Source of the DNA: Cyanodermella asteris
Lineage: Eukaryota; Ascomycota; Lecanoromycetes; Ostropales; Stictidaceae
Reading direction: 5' to 3'
DNA: 64,000 nt
Assembly (NCBI GenBank): GCA_900618795.1
Contig: UYJD01000010.1
Location: forward strand, 648,980-712,979
The notes beneath the pieces are model-generated. The model worked only from the letters and a program-made list of their open reading frames with translations. It had not been told where the DNA came from and ran no database searches. Below are positions 35,001-44,883 of the stretch, one piece after another (position 1 is the stretch's first letter; each line of letters starts with the position of its first letter). A program made the translations under genes and the position numbers.

Positions 35001-35608
35001 ACATTCTCATCACGTTCCAGGGTACACTGAAGATTGCCGACTTTGGCTTGGCGACGTCCTGGCCTGCACGACCTGGCATTGAGGGTGAGGGTGACCGCGA
35101 GTACATCAGTCCTGAGGTGCTGCGGGGCAAGTTCGATAGGCCCGCTGACGTTTATGCCTTGGGTCTGATCATGCTTGAAATCGGTGCCAATGTCTGTCTT
35201 CCAGACAACGGAATCTCTTGGCAACGCCTTCGCTCTGGTGATATGAGCGACGTGCCTTCGTTGACAAGCAACTCGGATGTGTCACTCCCACGTGACGCCA
35301 GTGGCCGGGTGATTGAGGACGAGGACTCTGTTGCCATGGGCGCTGGACAGGTCGGTGCGCCAATTCCCACTCTTTCGACACCTCCCGAGTTCATGTCGTC
35401 GCGAGATAGTCCAGATAGCCTCGACGTGATAGTGTCTTGGATGATCAAGGAGGATCCGGAGATGCGCCCGACTGCCGATACAGTTCTGCAGACTATCGGT
35501 TGCCAGTGGGTTGCTGAAAGGCGTCGTGCTGGTGCCACTGTGTACGAAGGAACCTGGGGTCCAGCGGATGAGGTTCTTTCTCAGGACGCAGAGATGATTG
35601 ATGTCTAG
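32087..35608 (+). CDS. wee1: Wee1-type mitosis inhibitor kinase
   Basis: Nuclear kinase that phosphorylates the inhibitory tyrosine of Cdk1 and delays mitosis. A single exon encodes 1173 residues. The first ~810 residues are disordered and full of SP/TP sites (many SPxK-like), as in fungal Wee1/Swe1, which are themselves Cdk and checkpoint targets. The kinase domain runs from about 815 to 1150: glycine loop FGEGEFSHVFKV, lysine in VWAVKKSRF, catalytic loop YIHLDLKPANILI, DFG segment IADFGLATSWPA and the Wee1-specific EGDREYISPEVL. The HLDLKPAN and EGDREYIS motifs separate Wee1 from ordinary Ser/Thr kinases. The kinase domain has a long insert (about 1045-1100) before the last helices. Start chosen as the first in-frame ATG. 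Confidence 0.93.
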   Translation: MVLPSHEGGTLHLPSPTHCHTFDATSTLLQLRRSLSRSPSKSPAFRLVTTKPQSPNGRVALSPSPLSPHRHVGRLHLPGIASAHDAHAKTPPQSPLGIDMPASQRTTRAAVRKYSPLRHTTTSRAHALGRTPVARRILGESMDTGNVIPTPAQDCTPGSENAPTPALSVVQPPKVEFKGFGSDQPPIAIQTASSTDNSFSATSHTFQFRSDRHQYHLTEAPVKSSPLKRADAPSKTDPSEGSSPSAKRRSLHGASDFDIFDQFKSATSSTPPRVSPEYVPVNPMENQGMKMPPQISPVQKRASSLRKTTLQQRHQDRPALISRAKASVNLQRDLTNSPAAPLRTSVDVERGLPTRRNLFSSNEAEINTAAGPGNATTMEPPRAPARHPLSRTITQSSSGSDAALDSPTHVPVRAPVRKMQGAFARSLPIGLGRDRAQQTGDAKDGSQVATPFSFKDTLPEPTAFMSTGLISKKTKYLQDQARGEVKNMPDTPCKRPMPMNPLAPGATPAPAPRHTQLRRSQHSFGSPSTPFNAGTSKPTTSAMPKDGGIFGSAVKSLNRRGSFLYHDDAEVLPTDVSADSSTPFELAGSPSKDDSRPAPDLASFNPRDSVFGASFPNREDFEGEEANDDIESPQPDASCKLVLSSPDGFTIDADGDSMMQESPSAHRRFHSLGALASYSSHRRPSILAGDHSQSPTPQSKKSFTLPHIRTSNLHAKSPAPPASPLFERSQHRLPHTPRDSHGSEAPPDPSGLSISGQPRQGVDFRKAQFGQSSSFGTSLAPPATPTANRDSSKFHSSRVNQSNPEQLANAEKDPILKERFAKVEIFGEGEFSHVFKVTDKQHSPWTGASSYFGTEPKERTKHRVWAVKKSRFPYTGPKDRLRKFREVDALRALGSSSDHTIVLQDHWESDEGHLYIQTDLCEEGNLKEYLAEAGRAARLDDFRIWKILLELGMGIKAIHDSGYIHLDLKPANILITFQGTLKIADFGLATSWPARPGIEGEGDREYISPEVLRGKFDRPADVYALGLIMLEIGANVCLPDNGISWQRLRSGDMSDVPSLTSNSDVSLPRDASGRVIEDEDSVAMGAGQVGAPIPTLSTPPEFMSSRDSPDSLDVIVSWMIKEDPEMRPTADTVLQTIGCQWVAERRRAGATVYEGTWGPADEVLSQDAEMIDV

Positions 35609-37183
35609 GAGGAAGCTTCGCTTGGTTGAACATGTAAGAGGATGTTGGAGTTGGAAGGTCGGAGTCGTCTTTGGCAGAGCCAATACAGCAGCTCCAAGGT
35701 GGATTTGGAGAACGTCGTGTCAGCTATTGGGTGGTGTCGCAAGCCAGCAAGGCAGTGCATATTTGGCGTTTTGGCATTTGTTTGGGTCGACATGATAGAT
35801 GTTCCGTCATGTGGTAAGGATGATCTGGAGAAGGATCAGCGTGGGTTGTGCAAAGTCTGCAGATGCTGGACTTGGTGGTCATACTGCTGTTAACGGCCGA
35901 TTATGCATGAACGGAAATTTTCACGGCTAATCAACCTCATGAGGAACGCTGGACGCATGAAGATTGCGGGAGTGCGGGCGAGATAGTATCAATGGAAGAA
36001 TCCATAACAGATGCAAAGATCAGTTGTAGTTGGGAGTAAATGTGCCGAACGTGCTTGTGTTGGTGATTGCAGTTGCACATTTGCAAAGTGCAGCTCGTGT
36101 GCGCAGCGCCCTTTGACGGGGCCTGGTTGCTAGAACAACCGGAAAAATTGCCTGCCGATTGTCCATTGACACGTTTGCAATTCTTCATGACTCGGATTGA
36201 GATGCACTGTTGTTATAATATAGCATTCACAATCAGGCATCCGCCTGTCTTGATTGACGCCACCGCAGGTCCAGCGGCAGGTGGAAACTCGACACGCTCT
36301 GGGTACTCGAACCGCTTTCACAGCTAGAAATGGACGCTGCCCTGCATTCCACACGGGACTTTGCTTCATCGACAATGTCGAAATCTCGTCTTCGATTCAT
36401 GGGTTGCTATCGTATGAGTGGTTATGTAACTTTAACTTGCCCTGCATTCGACTGCTTCTCACGGTTACAATCCAGAATTACTCCAACGCCCATGAGGTCT
36501 ATGTTCTTATCTTATCACTCCATATTGTGAGCATGCATTGAGTCGACAGTTGCGATTTAGCTTAAGTCACGTTTGGGGCACTCCTTTTGGTGCGATTTGG
36601 TGGACCGTGTTTTCTCTGGTTGTGTCGTGGTTACAATTTTGAGCAGCGCCGGCGAGCTGAGTTTCACCACGCGACTAAGCTTGAACAGTTCCAAGCTTGC
36701 GTCAAGTATGCTCGTGGCTCTGCGAATGCCGGCATGTTATGCTTGTGCAGCTTTATGCCCAGCTTCGAAATGAAGACATCCGAAAGCTCTGATACGTCGA
36801 CGCGTGACCGCACCAATTATCTGATCGCCCTCAATTTTCCTGCAGGACAATCCCTCGGTCCTACTCAAGCTTCTAGAAGAGATTCTGCAGCAGACCCACC
36901 AGCTGCGAAACCGCGCCCTAGGGCTCGACACTTCACAAGTCGGTCAGAGTGGAGACCAGCCGCGTTTCGTGGCCCATCTCAAAAAGCTAATAACCGCCGC
37001 CCCACGCCCGACCAGTAACGTTCGTCGAGCTGATAGCCGTTGGTAGTTGCGTCACGGAGCTGACCGATATATCATCCCATCATGCCTCCCGCCAAATGCG
37101 CCCAGTCTGCGCATTCTGTCCTTACATCGCGGTTGGATCTGAGAGCGTCGAGAGCTTCAGTCCTTTGGTAACAGTCGGAAAAT
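35609..37183. other. Intergenic
   Basis: This is the 3' flank of Wee1 and the promoter of the permease gene. Open frames here match no family. No RNA or repeat is seen. Confidence 0.5.
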
Positions 37184-38992
37184 ATGGCGCGACGACAGGC
37201 GAGCATCGCAGATGTCGATGACAGCACGGCGCTGGCCATGCTCGGCCATCAGGCCGAGTTGCACCGGTCGTTCTCCCCGCTGGCCATGCTCGGACTCGCG
37301 TTTGCCATTCTGAATTCGTGGACGGCGCTCAGCGCGTCGCTTTCCGTTGCGTTGCCGTCTGGAGGTCCGACGTCTGTGATTTGGGGACTGGTGAGTCGTG
37401 GCGCAGACAAATATCTGGGGTAAAGTTTCGAGGCTGACTGGGTGAACCAAGGTCACCGCTGGTGTTTTCAACCTTTGTCTTGCGGCGTCGCTGGCCGAGT
37501 TCCTGTCCGCTTTTCCGACTGCTGCAGGTCAATTGCATTGGGTTGCGGTCGTCAGCCCCAAGGGCTGGAGTGCTGTGCTTTCTTACTTCACGGGCTGGAT
37601 CAATGTTGGTGGATGGCTGGCGTTGACTGCGACGGGTGGATTGCTTGGATCGCAGTTCATTCTCGAGATTGTCGCGCTGCTGCATACGGACTACGAGGAG
37701 GAGCCATGGCATCAGTTCTTGATCTACATTGCATTCAACATTGGAGCCTTCCTCGTCAATGCGTTTGCAAACTCGAAGCTCCCGATTCTTGATCGTGGAG
37801 CAATCATTTGGTCCATCGGAGGTTTCGTGATCATCTCGATCACGATCCTGGCTACGGCTTCGCCGAATTACAATTCTGGTGATCTCGTCTTCCGCGAGTT
37901 CACGAATACGACGGGCTGGCCTGATGGACTTGCCTGGCTTCTGGGCCTTCTTCAGGGTGGTTTTGGTCTGACAGGCTTCGATGCTGTTGCCCACATGATC
38001 GAGGAGATTCCCAACCCAACAATCACAGGTAGGACCACCCTAGCACAGCCTGAAAGACTTCTCTCTGACAAGTCGCAGGACCCAAGATCAAGATCTACTG
38101 CGTCTGCATCGGCATCGGTTCCGGTCTCGTCTTCCTGATCTGCCTCCTCTTCGTCGCCGGCAACCTCGACGACGTGATCAGCGCCGGCGAAGGCCCGCTC
38201 TTGCACATCTTCTACAATGCCACCAGCAGCTACGCCGGCGCCGTCTGCCTGCTCATGTTCCCCATCATCTGCCAAGTCTTCGCCACCACCGCCATCATGA
38301 CAACCAGCTCCCGAATGACATGGGCTTTTGCACGCGACCACGGTATGCCTTTCGAGGGCATTCTCGGCAAAGTCAACCACAAACTCGGTATACCCTTGAA
38401 CTCCCTCATCTTCACCCTCATTGTGGTTGTGATCTTTGGTTGTGTATTCCTTGGCTCCACGGCGGCGTTCAACGCCATAACAGCAGTAAGTTGACCCCAT
38501 GGACAAAACCCCTTCAAACACATTAGATCTTTCCTAACGCAATTGCTGTAGGCTAGCGTCATCGCACTCGGCATCTCCTACGGCATGCCCATCATAATCA
38601 ACCTCTGCTACATGCGCCGCCGCCTGCCCGAATCCCGCGCCTTCAAGCTGCCCGAATGGCTCGGATGGCTCGTTAACATCCTCGGTGTCGCCTACGTCCT
38701 CTTTACCACCGTGCTCTTCTTCTTTCCCGCAACCTATCCGACCACGGGCGAAACTATGAACTACGCGATCGCGGCGTTCGGGATCTGGATGATCATTGCC
38801 GTCGTGTCGTGGTTCGCCGTCGGCAAGAGGAGGTTTACGGGTCCGGTGACGGATCTGATGGATGGGACGGTACTAGCGGCGGTCGGGAGTGCGCCGCAGG
38901 AAGGCGAGAAGTTTGGGGATCATGGGGTTGTGGGTGTTGGGGGAGCGAAGGGGAGAGAAGCTGCGGAGAATGGGCATGCAAAGTTGGCGTAG
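37184..38992 (+). CDS. Amino-acid/GABA/choline permease (APC superfamily)
   Basis: Plasma-membrane permease of the fungal amino acid/choline family (Uga4/Hnm1-like). Exons 37184-37390, 37452-38028, 38079-38485, 38552-38992 (introns 61, 50, 66 bases, all GT-AG) encode 543 residues. It begins MARRQASIADVDDSTALAML and then the first helix with SFSPLAMLGLAFAILNSWTALSAS. About 12 hydrophobic helices follow. Family signatures are GGPTSVIWGL, LAEFLSAFPTAAGQLHWVA and the later FDAVAHMIEEIPNP. The region ATTAIMTTSSRMTWAFARDHG is the conserved helix 8 segment of this subfamily. Substrate cannot be told from sequence; GABA, choline or a polyamine are the family options. An agmatinase lies 13 kb away. 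Confidence 0.9.
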
Positions 38993-39592
38993 AAACGTCG
39001 TGAGATGAATGACCTCCTTCTAGATCCTTGCAGGATTGCACTGTTTTGTCTTGTCCCGAACCCGATTTATCAAGAATTGCCGAGGGCGTCTCTTCGTCTA
39101 ACCGCGAGTTTACAGCTGCCGCGATATAGCGTGCTCAGCAGCCCGCGCGGAGATGGCGGCATGGCGCTAATGTGTCGTGATCGTTTTGAGTTTTGACGCC
39201 TAGCTGAGCTGCAGACTTTGTTTGGTCCGATCTTCGACACCTTTGACCTTCTACATGCCACTTGAAGCTCTGATGCACGCCCGTGCTGACGCCTAAGAAG
39301 ATCCTCGGAGCGGGAAACGCATGAGCATAAGTGGCACGACCGCGAAGCTGACAGCACATGCATCCGTGAGATACCGCAAAGTGTGCTCTGGCATCTTCCC
39401 GGATGCATTAGCGGAGGCCGGTGGCCGGCGGCCGTTCAGCTGAACCTCGACATGTCTTTCGTCATTCAGCCGACCGGCTCAGCTATGGCAATGAACTTAT
39501 CTTCCAGACCGATAAATTGAAGCCTTGTCGTGGTTCAGAGTGAGATAGTCTTCTCAGGCTCAATCCTGATCTTGCAAGACCAGCACGAAATC
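38993..39592. other. Intergenic
   Basis: This lies between the permease and the PTH11-like gene, both on plus. No gene or RNA is seen. Confidence 0.5.
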
Positions 39593-40819
39593 ATGGGCCA
39601 CGACTCAGAACCGTCATACACACTAGCTCTCGCAGCCACTTTTCTGGTTTTATGTCCAGTTGTTGCAGCTCTCAGATTGTATGCTACCATCTCGGCGGCT
39701 TCCAAATGGAGATTCGGTCTTGACGACTGGCTGATCCTGCCTGCTACGGTATGAACAAAGTCTCTGATTCTATATGTGTTGGCTGAATCATGCTAGCTCT
39801 TGCTCATCGGCTGCGCTGCGGTGGTGATTACCGGTAACTTTTTGACCTGTATTCGGATACAGCTGGCAAGTACTGATACAAACAAGGCGTTCAGCACTAT
39901 GTTTTTGCATATCCGAGCCCGAAACCAGACCCCGGGAATGTGACTTATGCGAGGCTTCAAAAGGCACGTCTTTGAATCAATCAACGAACTGCTACTCAAC
40001 ATTGGCAGCTCGGGTTTGCGTTCTTCCTTATGCAGGTGCTCCTCATAGGAACGGTCAAGCTCAGTTTCGTCGTCCTCTACCGACGCATCTTCTGCATCGA
40101 GGGTGTACGAGGTCCTTTCCACATTATCTCGGCGGGCGCTGCTATCTTAATCATTGCTTGGACCGCCGCTTTCTGGTTCTGGTGGCTTTTCCTTTGCCAC
40201 CCCTTCGCAGCACGCTGGGGTGACGTGAAATCAAATCACGCCGGGTGCCCGACCGCCTTGGATTGGGACCTAGGCTACTCGATATCAAACTTTCTCACAG
40301 ACCTGATGATCTTCATCATGCCAATTCCCATGGTCTGCAGACTTCATATGCGCACAGGTCGTAAGCTAATCGTCCTTGCCGTCTTTGCATTGGGCCTTGT
40401 GTAGGAATCTCTTTTGCGTCTGGCTGTTTTTCAATATTGACGACTTTTCGCAGAGCTCTGATTGCGTCTACGATTCGTATGGCCATCTGGATCCAGGCAA
40501 CTCAAGTGTCTGCGGCGATCATCGCAAATTCACACAGCGATGAAGACTGTGAGTATATTCATCCAGTCCATATCAGGGTACTGGGATGATTTTGTTAACG
40601 ATTGCAGTGAATTTCACTCGAGGCGTCTACTGGACCATGCTTGAGTCTGGCTTGTCTTTGATTGCCTGCTGTCTGCCGACTCTCAATGCCCTCTTGACTC
40701 TGCCGAGCTTGAGATCAGTGGTAAACAGCATTCGCAGCCTCGCTTCGCTGGGCTCGCAAAACAGCTCTACTCGAAATGAAGCTCGCAGCACACAGCAGGA
40801 CATGGAGATAAGTCCCTAA
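39593..40819 (+). CDS. PTH11-like rhodopsin-domain membrane protein
   Basis: Seven-helix membrane protein of the fungal rhodopsin-domain (PTH11-related) family, thought to sense surface or chemical cues. Exons: 39593-39748, 39797-39833, 39887-39963, 40009-40400, 40454-40548, 40608-40819, giving 322 residues. The start MGHDSEPSYTLALAATFLVL leads into helix 1, followed by LRLYATISAASKWRFGLDDWLIL (the conserved R...G-DDW motif). Later features are KLSFVVLYRRIF, TAAFWFWWLFLCHPFA, the C..P.ALDWDLGYSISNFLTDLMIFIMPIPM segment and the last helix ESGLSLIACCLPTL. Intron 3 (39964-40008) has a GC donor (AAAG|GCACGT). There is no CFEM domain and the cytoplasmic tail is short. The gene is convergent with a methyltransferase gene. 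Confidence 0.85.
39964..40008 (+). other. GC-AG intron 3 of the PTH11-like gene
   Basis: The donor is AAAG|GCACGT and the acceptor TTGGCAG; length is 45 bases. This joins YARLQK to LGFAFFLMQ in frame. The nearby GT donor (C|GTCTTT) puts the downstream helices out of frame. Confidence 0.6.
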
Positions 40820-41041
40820 TCTGTAAACGAAGTGGCGTGCGAAAAATGTTTAATCTGCACGTCTGAAATTGTTACGATACCTCCTCAACCCACTCTTTGC
40901 TTACAGGCTCAGCTTTGACTGGAAGCACATTCTGCTTTCCAGTCAGCTTGCGAATCGCTCGTAATCTACAAAATGCGCAAGGTTACTCCAACAATCATGT
41001 GACCTAATCGCTCAGGTGTATGGTCAGTCACCGAGCACCTC

Positions 41042-42125
41042 TCACGACACAGGTACTCTCCCGACGACCGTCATCGTATTTCCGAGAATCGCCAGGCCGC
41101 GCTTGCTCTCCGTCATCTCAGCAGCCACCTCGTGCACCAGAGTGCGGATTTCATCACCATTGGGTGCAAACTCGGCTAGCTCCTGATAGCCCACCAAGTA
41201 GTTGTCATGAATCGCAGGCCGAAGCTCCGGGTTCGGTGTGTGTCGGTGGACCGCGACGTCGACGAGTCCTGCGGACTCGAAAGAATTCGAAAGACGAGGA
41301 GGCCATCCTGGCGAACTTTGAATCGGCGAGATTGTCAGCTTGTGCGTACTATCGCTAAGCCGAGATGCGGGAATTCCGATCACGATGGCAGTATACTCGA
41401 TGAGACCTACCTTCCTAGCCGTGGCTCGAGGTACTTCATGACGACCCCGTGAAGTTTCTCCGTGCTCGTAGACTTGATATCCGGCGATGCTTTCGAGATT
41501 GGGTCACTCCATGGATCGCTTTCGGTCCACTGGATCCAGCCGCCTGGCTTTATCATCTTCTTAAGGTTCTCCACCAACGACGTCGGGTCCTGATCTCGGA
41601 CCACAACGGCGAAATACCGAATGTGAACAAGATCTGACAAGGTTGTAAGTTCGCAGGGACCTGGTCATGATGGCAGTATACAGAAGTCCCTTCAGGACCC
41701 GATTGGTTCTGCGGGCTGTTGACATCTTCATGGCCGAGATTGACTTACCGTATTTCTGGAGGAGAGCGGGCGGTATTGGCTCGTAGACATCCATTTCAAA
41801 GCCTCGTACGTTCTCTGGAAGCCATCCTTGGTGCGGAAACTGGCCCATATCGACATCCATGCCGTCGAATTTGATTGTCGGCGGCAGCTCCTTCGCTGCC
41901 CCGAATAGCCACGCCCCGGTTCCCGTCCCAACATCGGCCACCACCGCATTCTCACCCAGGCGGATGGACGGATGAATCAGATAGCCCTGTCTGTAGGTCG
42001 AGTACCAATGCTGGAAGTTGAGCCTGATGTGACGGCATGAGTAGACGGCATTCGGCAAAGCCCGATGGTCTTACCTCAAGCTGGCCAAGTAGTGGCGCTC
42101 CAGGTTTGTATGATGGGGCCGACAT
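41042..42125 (-). CDS. LaeA-like SAM-dependent methyltransferase (5' exon uncertain)
   Basis: Class I methyltransferase. Core exons on minus: 42022-41749, 41633-41411, 41354-41042. The SAM motif I is VVADVGTGTGAWLFGA, followed by FDGMDVDMGQFP and later DLVHIRYFAVVV (motif IV region) and KPGGWIQWTESD (post-III region). This order and the 'QHW...GYLIHPSI' lead-in match the large fungal LaeA/UMTA-like group used in secondary metabolism. The start is not clear: ATG 42125 (MSAPSYKPGAPLLGQLE, donor GAG|GTAAGA) is family-like but its phase is off by one base from the exon beginning at the acceptor 42024. Starting at ATG 42058 gives an in-frame but odd N-terminus. A TATATATATA box lies about 96 bases upstream of 42125. 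The last junction (41410/41355) is also less sure. Confidence 0.75.
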
Positions 42126-42219
42126 CGTCACGGACTCGATCCTGCGGGTGCTTTCTTCGTTCGGGAGCAAGAGACTCAAGAAGGCGAAGTAGTGGCCAGC
42201 TGCGATTTGAAGAAAGACA

Positions 42220-42232
42220 ATATATATATATA
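42220..42232 (-). promoter_or_regulatory. TATA-type run upstream of the methyltransferase
   Basis: A (TA)n run lies about 96 bases before the ATG at 42125 on the minus strand and is a plausible TATA element. Confidence 0.5.
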
Positions 42233-42489
42233 CCCCGCGGCCCCGCGGACGCCTTACACTCGTTGGGATCTTCGAAGTCAGCAGGCTAGTTGGTGCAGAT
42301 ACTTTCTCGTTGCGGCTGAGACTGGCCACTCATGCAATCTCGTTTGGGTCTGGTTGACCAGGCCTGGCCAGCCTGAAGAGCGCAGCTCGTGCAGTTTAGA
42401 GCGACACGAAGCTTCAAGATGTGATGCATCCATCTTTAAGACCTTGTGGAAAAGCTAAATGCCACCGAGAACGACAATATACATACTAG

Positions 42490-42511
42490 CCGGAAAGTCC
42501 CCATCCGCGGC
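42490..42511 (+). repeat. Left terminal inverted repeat
   Basis: 22 bases identical, as reverse complement, to 43324-43345. Confidence 0.9.
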
Positions 42512-42610
42512 TTATATAAGCAATTAACATGATCATTTCTTCGCGAAAACGTCCACTTTAACACGTAATTGTGAGCTAAATATAGCGCCGGGACGCGGTC
42601 TAGAACCTCA

Positions 42611-42807
42611 NNNNNNNNNNNNNNNNNNNNNNNNNNNNNNNNNNNNNNNNNNNNNNNNNNNNNNNNNNNNNNNNNNNNNNNNNNNNNNNNNNNNNNNNNN
42701 NNNNNNNNNNNNNNNNNNNNNNNNNNNNNNNNNNNNNNNNNNNNNNNNNNNNNNNNNNNNNNNNNNNNNNNNNNNNNNNNNNNNNNNNNNNNNNNNNNNN
42801 NNNNNNN
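42611..42807. other. Assembly gap (N run)
   Basis: 197 undetermined bases lie inside the TIR element. The true length is unknown. Confidence 0.99.
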
Positions 42808-43270
42808 ACGTCTGATCGGTCCTTCCTTTGTCCGTGACAAGTAATTAGCTTCGGCTACTACGAGAGGAACTTATAGGTATAGAATAACGCGCGCTATTAT
42901 ACTATAAGGAGTATAATAGATTTACTCGAGCGATATAGCGTATAGTTGTATAATTATCTAGTATAGAATCTAGACCTTAATATTATTAAGAACTTCTAGT
43001 AGTACTTTAAACGTAGAGTCTACGAAATTAATCCTAAGCTGCGCTCTATAGAGGATAACTCTATAGCCCGTAAGTAAAGAATAAGACGCGTAATTAAGCT
43101 CGTTATAGATGAATAGAATAATAACCTCTAGTAGTTATGACTAAGCAAATTAACTAAGTTAATACGTAGGCGTTTAGAAGCGGTCTAAGTCGCGCATAGT
43201 AGAAACACCAAATACTAATATAATATCATTAATTCTCTATCTAATGCTAGTAATTACAGCCTGTAGCGAC
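42808..43270. repeat. AT-rich, TpA-rich RIP-like block
   Basis: This is dense in TA and almost free of CA/TG, unlike the flanking genes. It changes sharply to normal composition near 43270. This is consistent with RIP of a former repeat copy. Confidence 0.7.
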
Positions 43271-43323
43271 TAAAATTGCGTGCGTGGTGGTGCTTAGAAG
43301 TTGGTGGGTAGTTATGAACATGT

Positions 43324-43345
43324 GCCGCGGATGGGGACTTTCCGG
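43324..43345 (-). repeat. Right terminal inverted repeat
   Basis: 22 bases that are the reverse complement of 42490-42511. Confidence 0.9.
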
Positions 43346-44883
43346 CGGCCATGTACATGACGGGTAAGTTTCCACGCACAGACACGACAGTGCTTTCTGC
43401 TGTTTACCAGCCTCTGCGGGCTTCTCTGCGTAACAAGTCGCGCTCGCTAAACAACGGGCGAAAACCCAGAAACACGAATTGTGTAGATACGGCTAGAACA
43501 CGTTATTGCTACAGAATGTGCAATCTTGCTTGCCACTTCTTGCTGATGCACACACGCACACACACTCTCTCTTTGGGGCACCTTACCGGACGCCGGGACA
43601 AATGGACTCATCAACATGGCAGAGTTATAGTTTGTCGTCGACGCCCGCTGCGCGGTCACTGCCGAAAAGCGAGATATCGCATTCGACCATCCAACACCAC
43701 GAGCAACATGTCAACAGGTTGAGGATGGCAAAAACCACTGGCAGCTTTCTGTGGCTCGCTTGAGCTGTGCCAAATAGGCCATGCTCATCTTATATCGAAT
43801 TCCCCCCTCTCCCTTCGTCGCCTAGCGCTGCATCCTGACGATGGCTGAGACTGCCGAGTCAAACAGATGGCAGACCTGATTCGGGCCAGCAGAAGATGAA
43901 ACACGACACCTTTGCGGCCCAGCGATGGCTTGCGCCGGTTCAGTGTAACGTCGCGAATCACGAATAAGCTCGGTTTCGGCTGTGGCTGAAGAAGCGACGT
44001 CTCACAGTCTCATCATCTTTTCCACCCGCGCGACTTTCTTCACCCTGAAACAACCTTTTGGTGCGACCAGCCGAGTGTGAGTACTGACCTGAAACTACTT
44101 CTACAATCCTTGATCGCGGCTGTCACGGTTGTACAGTCCTGGCGAGCAGGTTCTGGGCTCAGATTGACACCGGCCCAACGTCGCAGCTTTGCACTCCGAC
44201 CATTGCCAGCGTCCATCTCGTCAGACAACTAGCGGCTTGGTTGTTTTGTCACCTTGGACGGCTGTGTCATCTGTTCCTGGTCTCAAGCTGTGGCTCGAGC
44301 CCAATCGGATGACGAGAAGCTTGACCGGGTCCTTGTCGCTCGCATCCCTTTCTCATTACTCAGGATCCCAGATCCGGGGAAGCGGACTGCCTCCTGTCGA
44401 GTGTCCTGTGGCATGTACCTCTGTTCTGTATCCCAGACCAGTGCAGCTAGCGAGAATTGTCACCGTTCCCGGGGTCGCCTCTCTTACCATGTGACTGATC
44501 TGAGTGATGTCCGACCACGATCTATTGCTGGCGTTTCATTTCTTGTTACCATGTTCTCTCTCCTTGCTCGTCCTGAGACGAACGTGCAGTCCTGAGGCGA
44601 ACGAGTCCTTGTATAATATGAAGTCGTTCTCTTCCCAGTTCTCGTTCTCGTTTCCCTTTTCTCTTCACCACGCTTCAGTTCTTCACCGACAGCTCCGTGA
44701 GCGTCTCCATTCGTTTGCAACAAGGTCTCTATTCACGTGCCACAGTCACTCCTTTACTTGCGCTTTCAGTCTCCCAGTGAGCCAATTACCAAACCACATT
44801 TCCAAACACCCCGGACCCCCACGTGGAAAATCACATCCAACCTCAACGACTTCCGTATTCAATCAAAGAAAGAGATTTCCAAG
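43346..44883. other. Intergenic, upstream of secreted protein
   Basis: Composition is normal again past the element. No gene or RNA is recognised. The last few hundred bases, rich in CTTTC-type runs, are likely promoter and leader of the gene at 44884. Confidence 0.5.

Larger units (their letters stand above)
42490..43345. mobile_element. DNA transposon-like element with 22-base terminal inverted repeats, RIP-like
   Basis: The sequence from 42490 and that ending at 43345 are perfect inverted repeats of 22 bases (ends CCGGAAAGTCCCCATCCGCG). Between them the DNA is AT-rich with very many TA dinucleotides and few CA/TG, the pattern left by RIP, which turns CpA into TpA. A 197-base gap of N (42611-42807) hides part of it. 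No transposase frame survives in what is visible. I could not find a clear target-site duplication. By size it may be a MITE-like or internally deleted element; hAT and Tc1 families are both possible. The element sits beside the methyltransferase gene. Confidence 0.8.

Noticed and set aside
42480-43360. Target-site duplication around the TIR element
   Set aside because: The flanks (ACATACTAG and CGGCCATGTACAT) share only TACAT at different distances, not a convincing duplication.
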